This document shows positions 52,138 to 59,142 of a stretch of DNA of 64,000 nt, piece after piece (position 1 is the stretch's first letter; each line of letters starts with the position of its first letter). The position numbers and the translations under genes were made by a program. This DNA is from Anaerolineaceae bacterium. Lineage in GTDB: Bacteria; Chloroflexota; Anaerolineae; Aggregatilineales; Phototrophicaceae. Location of the stretch: the NCBI GenBank assembly GCA_020634135.1, contig JACKCG010000001.1:434001-498000 (forward strand). Direction: 5' to 3'. The notes beneath the pieces were generated by a model. It did not search any database. It was not told the origin of the DNA and saw only the letters and a list, made by a program, of their open reading frames with translations.

Positions 52138-52320
52138 GAACAACACATAGAGGGTTCTTCCGATGAAAAACCATCCAACATTCCTCAATCCTCAACCCAC
52201 CAACCACATGATTTTGCAGCAAATGAACCGTCCTTGCAGCAGCCCATCCAGATTTGCAGCAATCAACACGCCGCCATTTTCCCCTCAAAATACTGGCAGA
52301 AGAGGCATTTTGCGGCACGC

Positions 52321-52342
52321 GCAGCAATTTTGAAATTGCTGC
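52321..52342. repeat. Perfect 10-bp inverted repeat
   Basis: GCAGCAATTT, two bases, then AAATTGCTGC. It lies in a stretch where TTGCAGCA-like words recur (around 52214, 52234 and 52254). Operator-like in form; no adjacent gene depends on it obviously. Confidence 0.6.
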
Positions 52343-52402
52343 AATCCCTCACTTTTACACTACCGTTTTCCCACTTTCCACTCGGCACTTTTAACTTCTT
52401 TT

Positions 52403-52430
52403 TCTCAAGACTCAGCACTCAAGACTCAGT
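52403..52430. repeat. Heptanucleotide tandem array (4 units)
   Basis: On the plus strand units read TCTCAAG, ACTCAGC, ACTCAAG and ACTCAGT. On the minus strand this is NYTGAGN, a short tandem repeat like those found between genes in cyanobacteria and Chloroflexota. Confidence 0.65.
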
Positions 52431-52510
52431 GCTTTCCACTGCCCTTTCGACTCAGTACTGTATTTTCCCTCCCATCCGTGATATACTGAATCCACAATCA
52501 CATACCTCAG

Positions 52511-52598
52511 ACCAGGGGAGTCCGCGCAAGCGGGCTGAGAGGGCGCGTACAGCCGCGCCGACCCTTAACCTGATCCGGGTCATACCGGCGTAGGGAGT
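52511..52598 (+). promoter_or_regulatory. TPP riboswitch (THI box)
   Basis: The core is plain: ACCAGGGGAGTCC at the start, GGGCTGAGAGGG for the pyrimidine-binding arm, then ACCCTTAACCTGATCCGGGT and CGGCGTAGGGAGT for the pyrophosphate arm and junction. It binds thiamine pyrophosphate. CGTAGGG (52589-52595) can pair with CCCTACG (52623-52629), the left arm of the following terminator; with TPP bound, the core keeps CGTAGGG and the terminator forms, so transport genes are switched off when TPP is plentiful. A TATACT near 52482 is a possible -10 for its promoter. Confidence 0.95.
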
Positions 52599-52620
52599 GT
52601 TTTACGGCACATCATCAATC

Positions 52621-52653
52621 ACCCCTACGGGAATAACGTAGGGGTGTTTTTGT
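52621..52653 (+). terminator. Riboswitch expression-platform terminator
   Basis: ACCCCTACG (52621-52629) pairs with CGTAGGGGT (52637-52645) over 9 bp with a 7-nt loop, followed by GTTTTTGTT. Its left arm is also complementary to the riboswitch 3' core, giving a simple antiterminator. Confidence 0.92.
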
Positions 52654-52684
52654 TCTGTTGGTACCAGATGAAAGGAGTTTCACC

Positions 52685-53731
52685 ATGCACTTTCGCCGGA
52701 TAATATGGGTCGTTGTGATCGCTTTTGTCCTCGGCGTCCCGGCCTATGCTCAGGATGAGCCGGAAACGCTCATCGTCGTCACCCACGATAGTTTCAGCGT
52801 TACCGAAGACCTGCTCGCCCAATTCGAGGCCGAACATAACATCGTTGTGCAGATTCTCCGCTCCGGTGATGCCGGGACGATGGTCAATCAGGCCGTCTTG
52901 ACGAAAGATAACCCGCTGGGGGATGTCATGTATGGGGTGGATAATACCTTTCTCAGTCGCGCCCTGGATGCCGGACTGTTTAGCCCGTATGAATCGCCTC
53001 TCCTGGCCGATGTGCCGGAGGAATTCCAGCTTGACCCCGATTACCGGGTGACTCCAGTGGATTACGGGGATGTCTGCCTGAATTACGATGTAGCCTATTT
53101 TGAGGAGAATGACCTCTCCCTGCCGGAAAGCCTCCTCGATCTGGCCGACCCGGCCTATAAGAGCCTGCTCGTGGTCGAAAACCCGGCGACTTCTTCCCCT
53201 GGGTTGGCTTTCCTCCTGGCGACCATTGACCAGTTCGGGCAGGAAGGCGACTACACCTATCTCGATTACTGGCGCGATCTCGTCGCCAACGATGTCTATG
53301 TTTCTGATGATTGGTCAGACGCCTATTTCGGGCAGTTCACCTCCGGTGGGGGAGATGGCACGCGCCCGTTGGTCGTCAGCTATGCCAGCAGCCCACCCTT
53401 CACTGTAGACACCGAGACCGGTCTGCCCACCACCGGGAGCATCGTGGCCGATGGGATGTGTTTCCGGCAGATCGAATTTGTCGGCATCCTCGCCGGGACA
53501 CAGCATGAAGAAGCCGCCCAGCAGTTCATAGATTTCATGCTCAGCGTGCCTTTCCAGGAAGATATGCCCTTCCAGATGTATGTCTTCCCGGTGAATACTC
53601 AGGCGGAGCTGCCGGAGGAGTTCGCGCAGTTCGCGTCTATCCCGGAAAACCCGGTGTATTTTGATAGCGCTGAGATTGATTCTTCGCGTGAAGACTGGAT
53701 ACAGGCGTGGACCGAAACCGTTCTCCGTTGA
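52685..53731 (+). CDS. thiB: Thiamine-type ABC transporter substrate-binding protein
   Basis: 348 residues from ATG 52685, with AGGAG 7 nt upstream. Signal peptide 1-22 (cut after AYAQ). ETLIVVTHDSFSVTEDLLAQ and FEAEHNIVVQILRSGDAGTM match ThiB, whose ligand loop follows VTHDSF; LGDVMYGVDNTFLSRALDAG and DYGDVCLNYDVAYFEEN fit the two-lobe fold. With the riboswitch upstream, thiamine, TMP or TPP uptake is the natural role. Followed by permease and ATPase genes with overlaps. Confidence 0.93.
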   Translation: MHFRRIIWVVVIAFVLGVPAYAQDEPETLIVVTHDSFSVTEDLLAQFEAEHNIVVQILRSGDAGTMVNQAVLTKDNPLGDVMYGVDNTFLSRALDAGLFSPYESPLLADVPEEFQLDPDYRVTPVDYGDVCLNYDVAYFEENDLSLPESLLDLADPAYKSLLVVENPATSSPGLAFLLATIDQFGQEGDYTYLDYWRDLVANDVYVSDDWSDAYFGQFTSGGGDGTRPLVVSYASSPPFTVDTETGLPTTGSIVADGMCFRQIEFVGILAGTQHEEAAQQFIDFMLSVPFQEDMPFQMYVFPVNTQAELPEEFAQFASIPENPVYFDSAEIDSSREDWIQAWTETVLR

Positions 53732-55395
53732 TCCGCCTGGTAAACCTTCGGTACGGGCTTCTGCTCGTACCGTTGGTGTTCCTGGGGGTATTCTTCTTCT
53801 ACCCGCTCATCTCAATTCTGGGAGTCAGCCTCGTGCCGGATGGTCAACTGAACCTCGGCGCGTTTACGGCGCTGATTACATCATCGTACTACCGGGATAC
53901 GCTGGTTTTCACCACCGTGCAGGCGCTCCTTTCGACTTTGCTCACAATTGGGCTGGCGCTGCCCGGCGCCTACATCTTTGTACGCTACCAGTTTCCCGGC
54001 AAATCCCTGCTCATGGCGCTGGCGACTCTGCCGTTTGTCCTGCCAACAGTCGTAGTGGCCGCCTCTTTCTCTGCTCTGATTGGCCCACGTGGACTGCTCA
54101 ATACCGGCCTGATGTCCCTTTTTTCGCTGGATACCCCTCCCGTTCAGTTGGAGCGTACCCTGGCGATCATCTTGATTGTCCATGTGTTTTACAACTACGC
54201 TGTAGCCCTGCGCCTCATCAGCGGGTATTGGGCGAACCAGAATCCGCGCATGGAGGAAGCCGCCCGTGTCTTAGGAGCGCACGGCTGGCGCTTGTGGTGG
54301 GCGATTCGCCTGCCTCTACTGCGTCCGGCGGTGCTGGCGGCTTCGGCGCTGGTCTTTATCTTCACCTTTACCAGCTTTGGCGTCGTGCTGATTCTCGGTG
54401 GCCCCCGTTTCGCCACCCTGGAAGTTGAAATCTACCGGCAGGCTACCGGCCTGTTTAATTTGCCGGTGGCCGGGGCGCTGGCCTTGGTGCAGATCATCGT
54501 CATGTTTATCCTGATGGCTGTCTACACCCGCCTGCAAAAACAGATCACCACCGACATTCAACGGGCGGAGCGAGTCGCTCTCCCGCCCCGTAGTCGCGGG
54601 GCGAGGCTGGCGATTGGGGTGAACCTCACTGTTATGGTGATTCTCCTGTTTGCCCCCCTGTTGGCGCTGGTCATCCGTTCCTTTACCGCCGGGGACGCAG
54701 GCTGGACGCTGGATTATTATCAGCAGTTGACCGTCAATACCCGCCAATCGCTCCTGTTTGTCCCCCCGGCACAGGCCATTTCGAATTCGTTGGTCTTCGC
54801 CGCGATCACGACTCTGCTGGCACTCGCCCTCGGCCTGATTACAGCTTATCTGCTCTCCCGGCGGAACCTGCCCCTGGTACGCTGGCTCGATCCGTTGTTT
54901 ATGCTCCCGCTGGCCGCCAGCGCGGTGACGCTTGGCTTTGGCTTCATCATCGCCCTGGATAAGCCACCCTTAAATCTGCGTACATCTCCCCTACTGATTC
55001 CGCTGGCCCATACGCTGGTTGCTATGCCATTTGTGGTGCGGAGTGTTTTACCGGCGTTGCGGGCTATTCCGCCATCAGTCCAGGAGGCAGCGAGTGTCCT
55101 GGGCGCGTCCCCCTGGCGAGTCTGGCGCTGGATTGATCTGCCTCTTATCAGCAGAGGGCTGGCGGTGGGCGCGACCTTCGCCTTCACCGTGAGCATGGGG
55201 GAGTTTGGCGCGTCCCTTTTCGTCGCCCGTCCCGATACGCCGACGATTCCAGTGGCAATTTACCGTCTGCTAGGTCAGCCCGGCGCCGCTAACTACGGGC
55301 AGGCACTCGCGTTAAGCGTAATCCTGATGATCGTTTCCGCCGTCGGGTTTGTCTTCATTGAGCGCTTGCGGACGGCGGGAATAGGAGAATTTTAG
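53707..55395 (+). CDS. thiP: Thiamine-type ABC transporter permease (two-domain)
   Basis: 562 residues, with about 12 helices in two homologous halves. Each half has an EAA loop: NPRMEEAARVLGAHGWRLWW and PPSVQEAASVLGASPWRVWR. ThiP is a fused dimer of this kind. The GTG at 53707 is used, overlapping thiB by 25 nt; a TTG at 53728 would give a 4-nt overlap (TTGA) and is equally possible, as neither has a strong ribosome site. It couples ThiB to the ATPase. FbpB-type iron permeases share the layout, so the thiamine call rests on the riboswitch. Confidence 0.92.
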   Translation: MDRNRSPLIRLVNLRYGLLLVPLVFLGVFFFYPLISILGVSLVPDGQLNLGAFTALITSSYYRDTLVFTTVQALLSTLLTIGLALPGAYIFVRYQFPGKSLLMALATLPFVLPTVVVAASFSALIGPRGLLNTGLMSLFSLDTPPVQLERTLAIILIVHVFYNYAVALRLISGYWANQNPRMEEAARVLGAHGWRLWWAIRLPLLRPAVLAASALVFIFTFTSFGVVLILGGPRFATLEVEIYRQATGLFNLPVAGALALVQIIVMFILMAVYTRLQKQITTDIQRAERVALPPRSRGARLAIGVNLTVMVILLFAPLLALVIRSFTAGDAGWTLDYYQQLTVNTRQSLLFVPPAQAISNSLVFAAITTLLALALGLITAYLLSRRNLPLVRWLDPLFMLPLAASAVTLGFGFIIALDKPPLNLRTSPLLIPLAHTLVAMPFVVRSVLPALRAIPPSVQEAASVLGASPWRVWRWIDLPLISRGLAVGATFAFTVSMGEFGASLFVARPDTPTIPVAIYRLLGQPGAANYGQALALSVILMIVSAVGFVFIERLRTAGIGEF

Positions 55396-56427
55396 ATGCT
55401 CGCAGTGCGGGAGATTAATCTCTTTTATCAGTACCAGCCCGTGCTCCAGGGCATTGACCTGGATATTCCCCAGGGTGAAATACTGTGTCTCTTGGGGGCA
55501 AGCGGTTGCGGGAAGACTTCACTCCTACGGGTAATCGCCGGGTTGGAGCAGCCGGACGCGGGGGATGTCCTCGTAAATGGTCATTCGGTGTTGGATGTAC
55601 CGGTACATGCCCGCGACTTCGGGTTGATGTTTCAGGACTTCGCTCTGTTCCCGCATCTCAACGTTGACGGGAATATCACGTTTGGCCTGAAAATGCACGG
55701 CATCCCGCGCCACGCTCAGCAGGAGCGCCTGCGGGAAGTGCTGGCACTGGTAGGGCTAACCGGGTTTGAAGAGCGCGATGTGACGCAGCTTTCCGGGGGG
55801 GAACGCCAGCGAGTCGCGTTAGCCCGAAGTCTGGCACCCAGCCCGCGCCTGCTGATGCTAGATGAACCACTGGGTTCGCTGGACGCACAACTGCGGGAAC
55901 GATTGGTGATCGAACTCCGAACCATTATTAAACAGGCGGGCGTCACAGCGATTTACGTTACCCACGATCAGCGCGAGGCTTTCGCTATCGCTGATCGTGT
56001 CGCCGTGATGAATGCGGGCCGTATTCAGCAGGTCGGTACGCCAGAAGTGATCTATCGCCATCCTGCCTCGGTGTTTGTGAGCCGTTTTTTGGGGTTGAAC
56101 AACGTGTTACCAGTGCGGAGTCATCGTGCGGGGATTGTAGAAACCGCAGTGGGAGAATTCGCTGTCCCCGGTGAACCCGCTGCTGTTCTGCTACATCCCG
56201 ATGGTTTTTCGTTAGCGAATGGAACACCTGGACAGTTGGCGGTTTCCGGTACGGTGGTGGAGCGAGTGTTTAGCGGGCGTGAATACCAGTTAGCGCTGGT
56301 ACTGGTCACTGGCGAGAGACTTACATTCACGGTATCCGCGCATAATGGCGATGACATTCCGGCAGTGGGGGACTCGCTCACGGTGCAAATTGACCCGGCG
56401 CTGGTTATCCCGCTTGTAGATATGTGA
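55396..56427 (+). CDS. thiQ: Thiamine-type ABC transporter ATP-binding protein with C-terminal TOBE-like domain
   Basis: 343 residues. Walker A GASGCGKTSLLRVIAGL, Q-loop LMFQDFALFPHLNVDGNITF, signature TQLSGGERQRVALARSL, Walker B LLMLDEPLGSLDA, switch VTHDQREAFAIADRV. Classical ThiQ is about 230 residues; here residues 240-343 form a beta-rich TOBE-like tail (AVSGTVVERVFSGREYQLAL), as in FbpC/PotA. The ATG follows the thiP stop by zero nt, with GGAG 8 nt upstream. Whether the tail binds a regulator is unknown. Confidence 0.88.
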   Translation: MLAVREINLFYQYQPVLQGIDLDIPQGEILCLLGASGCGKTSLLRVIAGLEQPDAGDVLVNGHSVLDVPVHARDFGLMFQDFALFPHLNVDGNITFGLKMHGIPRHAQQERLREVLALVGLTGFEERDVTQLSGGERQRVALARSLAPSPRLLMLDEPLGSLDAQLRERLVIELRTIIKQAGVTAIYVTHDQREAFAIADRVAVMNAGRIQQVGTPEVIYRHPASVFVSRFLGLNNVLPVRSHRAGIVETAVGEFAVPGEPAAVLLHPDGFSLANGTPGQLAVSGTVVERVFSGREYQLALVLVTGERLTFTVSAHNGDDIPAVGDSLTVQIDPALVIPLVDM

Positions 56428-56435
56428 ACGGGTAT

Positions 56436-56464
56436 GAAAAACGAGGGGCTTTGATAGAAGCCCC
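56436..56464 (-). terminator. Intrinsic terminator of gyrB
   Basis: GGGGCTT (56445-56451) and AAGCCCC (56458-56464) pair around TGATAG. On the minus strand TCGTTTTTCAT follows, a proper U-tract; on the plus side (thiQ) there is none. Confidence 0.75.
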
Positions 56465-56493
56465 CCGTGATTTACCTGAAACGGACATGCGAT

Positions 56494-58473
56494 TTAAATG
56501 TCGAGATTGCGCACATTCTTCGCGTGGGTCTGGATAAAACGACGCCGTGGGGGAACGCTGCTGCCCATCAGCATGTCGAAGATACGATCGGCTTCCGCCG
56601 CATCTTCAATTGTAACCTGGAGGAGGGTGCGCTGCCCCGGATCCATGGTTGTATCCCACAGTTGATCTGCGTTCATTTCGCCCAGACCTTTATAACGCTG
56701 GACGCCGATACGATCCGGGTTGTTATACTTCTTTAGTGCTTTGACCAGAATATCAGATTCAGAAAGCCCCGCTTCTGCATAGATGTATTCAACCTGTTTA
56801 CCGTTTTTCAATTGGTAGATTGGCGGTTGAGCGATATAGAGGTGGCCTTCCTGGATGAGTGGTTGCATATGGCGGAAGAAGAAAGTCAACAACAGCGTGC
56901 GAATATGACTGCCGTCTACATCGGCATCGGTCATGATGATGACGCGCCCATAACGCAGGCCTTCTACCTTGAAATCCTCGCTGATTCCCGTGCCAAGTGC
57001 GGAGATCAGCGCCTTGATTTCATTGTTATCCAGGATTTTATCCAGGCGAGCGCGTTCGGTGTTCAGAATCTTGCCGCGCAAGGGAAGTATGGCCTGGAAG
57101 TGCCGGTCACGCCCCTGTTTAGCGGTACCGCCTGCCGAGTCACCCTCGACAATATAAATCTCTGCACCGTCACCGCGCTGGGAGCAGTCCGCCAGCTTGC
57201 CCGGCAGGGTGCTGCTTTCCAGCAGGCTGGGGCCAGTGCGAACCAGGTCGCGGGCCTTGCGAGCGGCCTCGCGTGCACGCTTGCTGGTCATACATTTGTC
57301 TATGATTTTGCGCGCTTCTCTGGGGTTGAGTTCCAGGAACTCGTTGAACGCCTCGGAGACGACTTGTGATACTGCCCCCTGAACTTCCGGGTTGATGAGC
57401 TTGACTTTCGTCTGGCTCTCGAAAGAAGGGTTCGGATGCTTGACACTCACGATGGCAGTTAGCCCTTCTAGGGTATCGGTGCCGGAGAAATTAGCATCCT
57501 TCTCTTTGAGTAGGCCGGATTTACGGGCATAACGGTTAATCACGCTGGTGATAGCCGAGCGAAGGCCGGTGAGATGCGCGCCACCATCTGGGGTATTGAT
57601 GGTGTTGGCAAAGGCCAACTCAGTTACAGTGGCCGAATCAGTGTATTGAAAGGCGATCTCAACACCAATGGTATAAGGTGACTTATCTTCAGGTGTGAAT
57701 TCCACTTCCCGGTCAGCATAAACCGGGTCATGCAAGCCTTTGCGATTGTAGTTCAGATGTCGCACAAACGAGCGCAGACCCCCTTCAAAGTAGAAGGTCG
57801 TCTCATGAGGAATTGGGTAAACACGTTCATCACGCAGGGTAATTGTGACTCGGCGCGTGACGAAAGCCATCTCTCGAAAGCGCTTCTCGAGCACGGCAAA
57901 GCTAAAATCGTTGTGTTCCATGATGCTGAAATCGGGGCGGAACAACTGGATAGTACCGGCGATTTCATTTGGTTCCATCGGTCGGACACGATGCACATCA
58001 TCTAGTGCCCGCCCGCGTTGATAAGATTGTTCCCATACGTAACCGTCACGGAAGACAGTGGTGCGCATTTCTTCGGAAAGGGCGTTTACTGCCGAGACGC
58101 CGACACCATGTAAACCGCCGCTGGCTTTGTATGCACCACTTCCGAATTTCCCGCCTGCACCGATGACCGTCATGACGACTTCCAATGTCGGTCTGCCCGT
58201 TTCTTTATTCACCCCAACCGGTATGCCACCGCCATTATCCTGGACAGAGACGACATTGTCGTTATGAATCGTCACCCAGATATGATCGCAGCGCCCGGCC
58301 AGAGCTTCATCTATCGCGTTATCAACCACTTCGTAAACCAGATGATGGAGCGCTTTGCTATCCGTGCCGCCCACATACATACCGGGACGCAGTCGCACGT
58401 GCTCCATTGGGTCTAGTGCGCGAATATCTTCATCAGTTTGCTGCCTGATGGGAGCGGATCCCTTATCCACCAT
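56494..58473 (-). CDS. gyrB: DNA gyrase subunit B
   Basis: 659 residues. GHKL ATPase: LRPGMYVGGTDSKALHHLVY, VVDNAIDEALAGRCDHIWV, QDNGGGIPVGVNKETGRPTL and GASGGLHGVGVSAVNAL-type loop (KASGGLHGVGVSAVNALS). The TOPRIM domain has EIYIVEGDSAGGTAKQGRDR and IIMTDADVDGSHIRTLLLTF; the C-terminus YKGLGEMNADQLWDTTMDP is the GyrB/ParE tail. With GyrA it introduces negative supercoils. ParE is the alternative; wording matches GyrB of the short type. Its promoter is read at 58644-58672. gyrA is not in the window. Confidence 0.96.
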   Translation of the reverse strand: MVDKGSAPIRQQTDEDIRALDPMEHVRLRPGMYVGGTDSKALHHLVYEVVDNAIDEALAGRCDHIWVTIHNDNVVSVQDNGGGIPVGVNKETGRPTLEVVMTVIGAGGKFGSGAYKASGGLHGVGVSAVNALSEEMRTTVFRDGYVWEQSYQRGRALDDVHRVRPMEPNEIAGTIQLFRPDFSIMEHNDFSFAVLEKRFREMAFVTRRVTITLRDERVYPIPHETTFYFEGGLRSFVRHLNYNRKGLHDPVYADREVEFTPEDKSPYTIGVEIAFQYTDSATVTELAFANTINTPDGGAHLTGLRSAITSVINRYARKSGLLKEKDANFSGTDTLEGLTAIVSVKHPNPSFESQTKVKLINPEVQGAVSQVVSEAFNEFLELNPREARKIIDKCMTSKRAREAARKARDLVRTGPSLLESSTLPGKLADCSQRGDGAEIYIVEGDSAGGTAKQGRDRHFQAILPLRGKILNTERARLDKILDNNEIKALISALGTGISEDFKVEGLRYGRVIIMTDADVDGSHIRTLLLTFFFRHMQPLIQEGHLYIAQPPIYQLKNGKQVEYIYAEAGLSESDILVKALKKYNNPDRIGVQRYKGLGEMNADQLWDTTMDPGQRTLLQVTIEDAAEADRIFDMLMGSSVPPRRRFIQTHAKNVRNLDI

Positions 58474-58643
58474 GTCCTGCTGCCTTTCGTGTTTGATGAA
58501 CAGAAATTGCTATGCGGGTTGACATACCACTAGTATCAGAACGCCTGAGCGTTGCTAAAACAGCCTGCGAATTTTCATTACATGAATAGGGGTAAATGAA
58601 TTTGAGTGATTTCCCTCTCAAAAATCATCAACTCTCTTCATTT

Positions 58644-58672
58644 ATTATACCCCACTGTGGGAATGCAGACAA
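58644..58672 (-). promoter_or_regulatory. gyrB promoter (sigma70 type)
   Basis: On the minus strand TTGTCT (58667-58672), a 17-nt spacer, then TATAAT (58644-58649). The spacer holds the small palindrome CCCACTGTGGG. About 170 nt of leader precede the gyrB ATG. Confidence 0.7.
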
Positions 58673-58694
58673 TAGCGGGACTGTTGCCCCGTGC

Positions 58695-58723
58695 TTGACA
58701 GTCCATACCCCACGTTTTACAAT
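58695..58723 (+). promoter_or_regulatory. tRNA-Arg promoter (sigma70 type)
   Basis: TTGACA (58695-58700), 17 nt, TACAAT (58718-58723), with the tRNA starting 12 nt after the -10. A strong consensus promoter. Confidence 0.85.
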
Positions 58724-58734
58724 CCTAGTAGATT

Positions 58735-59073
58735 GCCCCTGTAGCTCAGTGGATAGAGCAGCGGTCTTTAAGAAAAGGAGCCTTCTGTCGTAAGTTTGAG
58801 AAAGTTGTGTGTTGGATTTCTCAGACCTGTTGAAAGAATCAACCTTTCACAGAGGAACGACAGGAGTGGAGCAGGCTGTATCGGTGAACATCGTCGGAGG
58901 GCAACTCCATGACAACGCCGAGCAAACCGCCCACAACGGGATGCGTAGAGACTGTACGCCTGCGGCCTGAGACGGCCAAGACACAGTCCAGCCAGCAAGC
59001 CGGAATGGTGGTCGTGGAAACACGATGCTGGATGCTAAACCGGAGGTCGCAGGTTCGAGTCCTGCCAGGGGCG
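58735..59073 (+). tRNA. tRNA-Arg(UCU) interrupted by a group I intron
   Basis: The 5' exon (58735-58768) has acceptor GCCCCTG, D-arm GCTC/GAGC and anticodon-arm start GCGGTCTT. The 3' exon (59035-59073) has CTAAACCG, variable loop, T-arm GCAGG-TTCGAGT-CCTGC and acceptor CAGGGGC with discriminator G. Joined, the anticodon loop reads CTTCTAA, giving anticodon UCU. The anticodon stem has a G-G mismatch at its outer end. CCA is not encoded. An alternative splice point one base earlier would give GCU (Ser), but the intron then would not end in G. Confidence 0.88.
58769..59034 (+). ncRNA. Group I intron in the tRNA-Arg anticodon loop
   Basis: 266 nt, no open frame. R element AGAGACTGTACG (58947-58958 region) and S element AAGACACAGTCC (58978-58989) pair as P7 through GACTGT and ACAGTC. 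P8 is GGCC/GGCC, P2 is CTGTCGT (58785-58791) with ACGACAG (58857-58863), holding a sub-stem TGAGAAA/TTTCTCA (58797-58823). P9 is CCAGC/GCTGG with an inner TCGTG-GAAA-CACGA hairpin (59012-59025). The 5' exon ends CTT and pairs with GAG (58778-58780) as P1, with U-G at the splice site; the intron ends in G. Subgroup is probably the bacterial tRNA type (inference). Confidence 0.9.
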
Positions 59074-59081
59074 CAAGATGC

Positions 59082-59120
59082 AAAACTGCACCCGTCATTT
59101 TAGACAGGTGCAGTTTTTTT
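59082..59120 (+). terminator. Intrinsic terminator of the tRNA gene
   Basis: AAAACTGCACC and GGTGCAGTTTT form an 11-bp stem with a 14-nt loop, then TTTTTTT. Because of the A-run on the left it could also end the BTAD gene on the minus strand. Confidence 0.9.
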
Positions 59121-59142
59121 GTAGCCTGTTGGTGCTTCCTTA

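Larger units (their letters stand above)
51574..52510. other. 937-nt gene-free repeat island
   Basis: No convincing gene is seen; frames crossing it have atypical composition. It contains three 26-nt hairpin repeats, an 8-nt tandem array, a 7-nt tandem array, a perfect 10-bp inverted repeat, and clustered TTGCAGCA words. It ends at the TPP riboswitch. Confidence 0.7.

Noticed and set aside
51875..52327. 150-residue minus-strand frame in the repeat island
   Set aside because: Composition driven by tandem repeats, no start site or family match; it spans two hairpin repeats.
52045..52593. 182-residue plus-strand frame
   Set aside because: It crosses the repeats and runs into the TPP riboswitch core.
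58596..59103. Several short frames around the tRNA
   Set aside because: They cover the tRNA and its intron, which explain the sequence.
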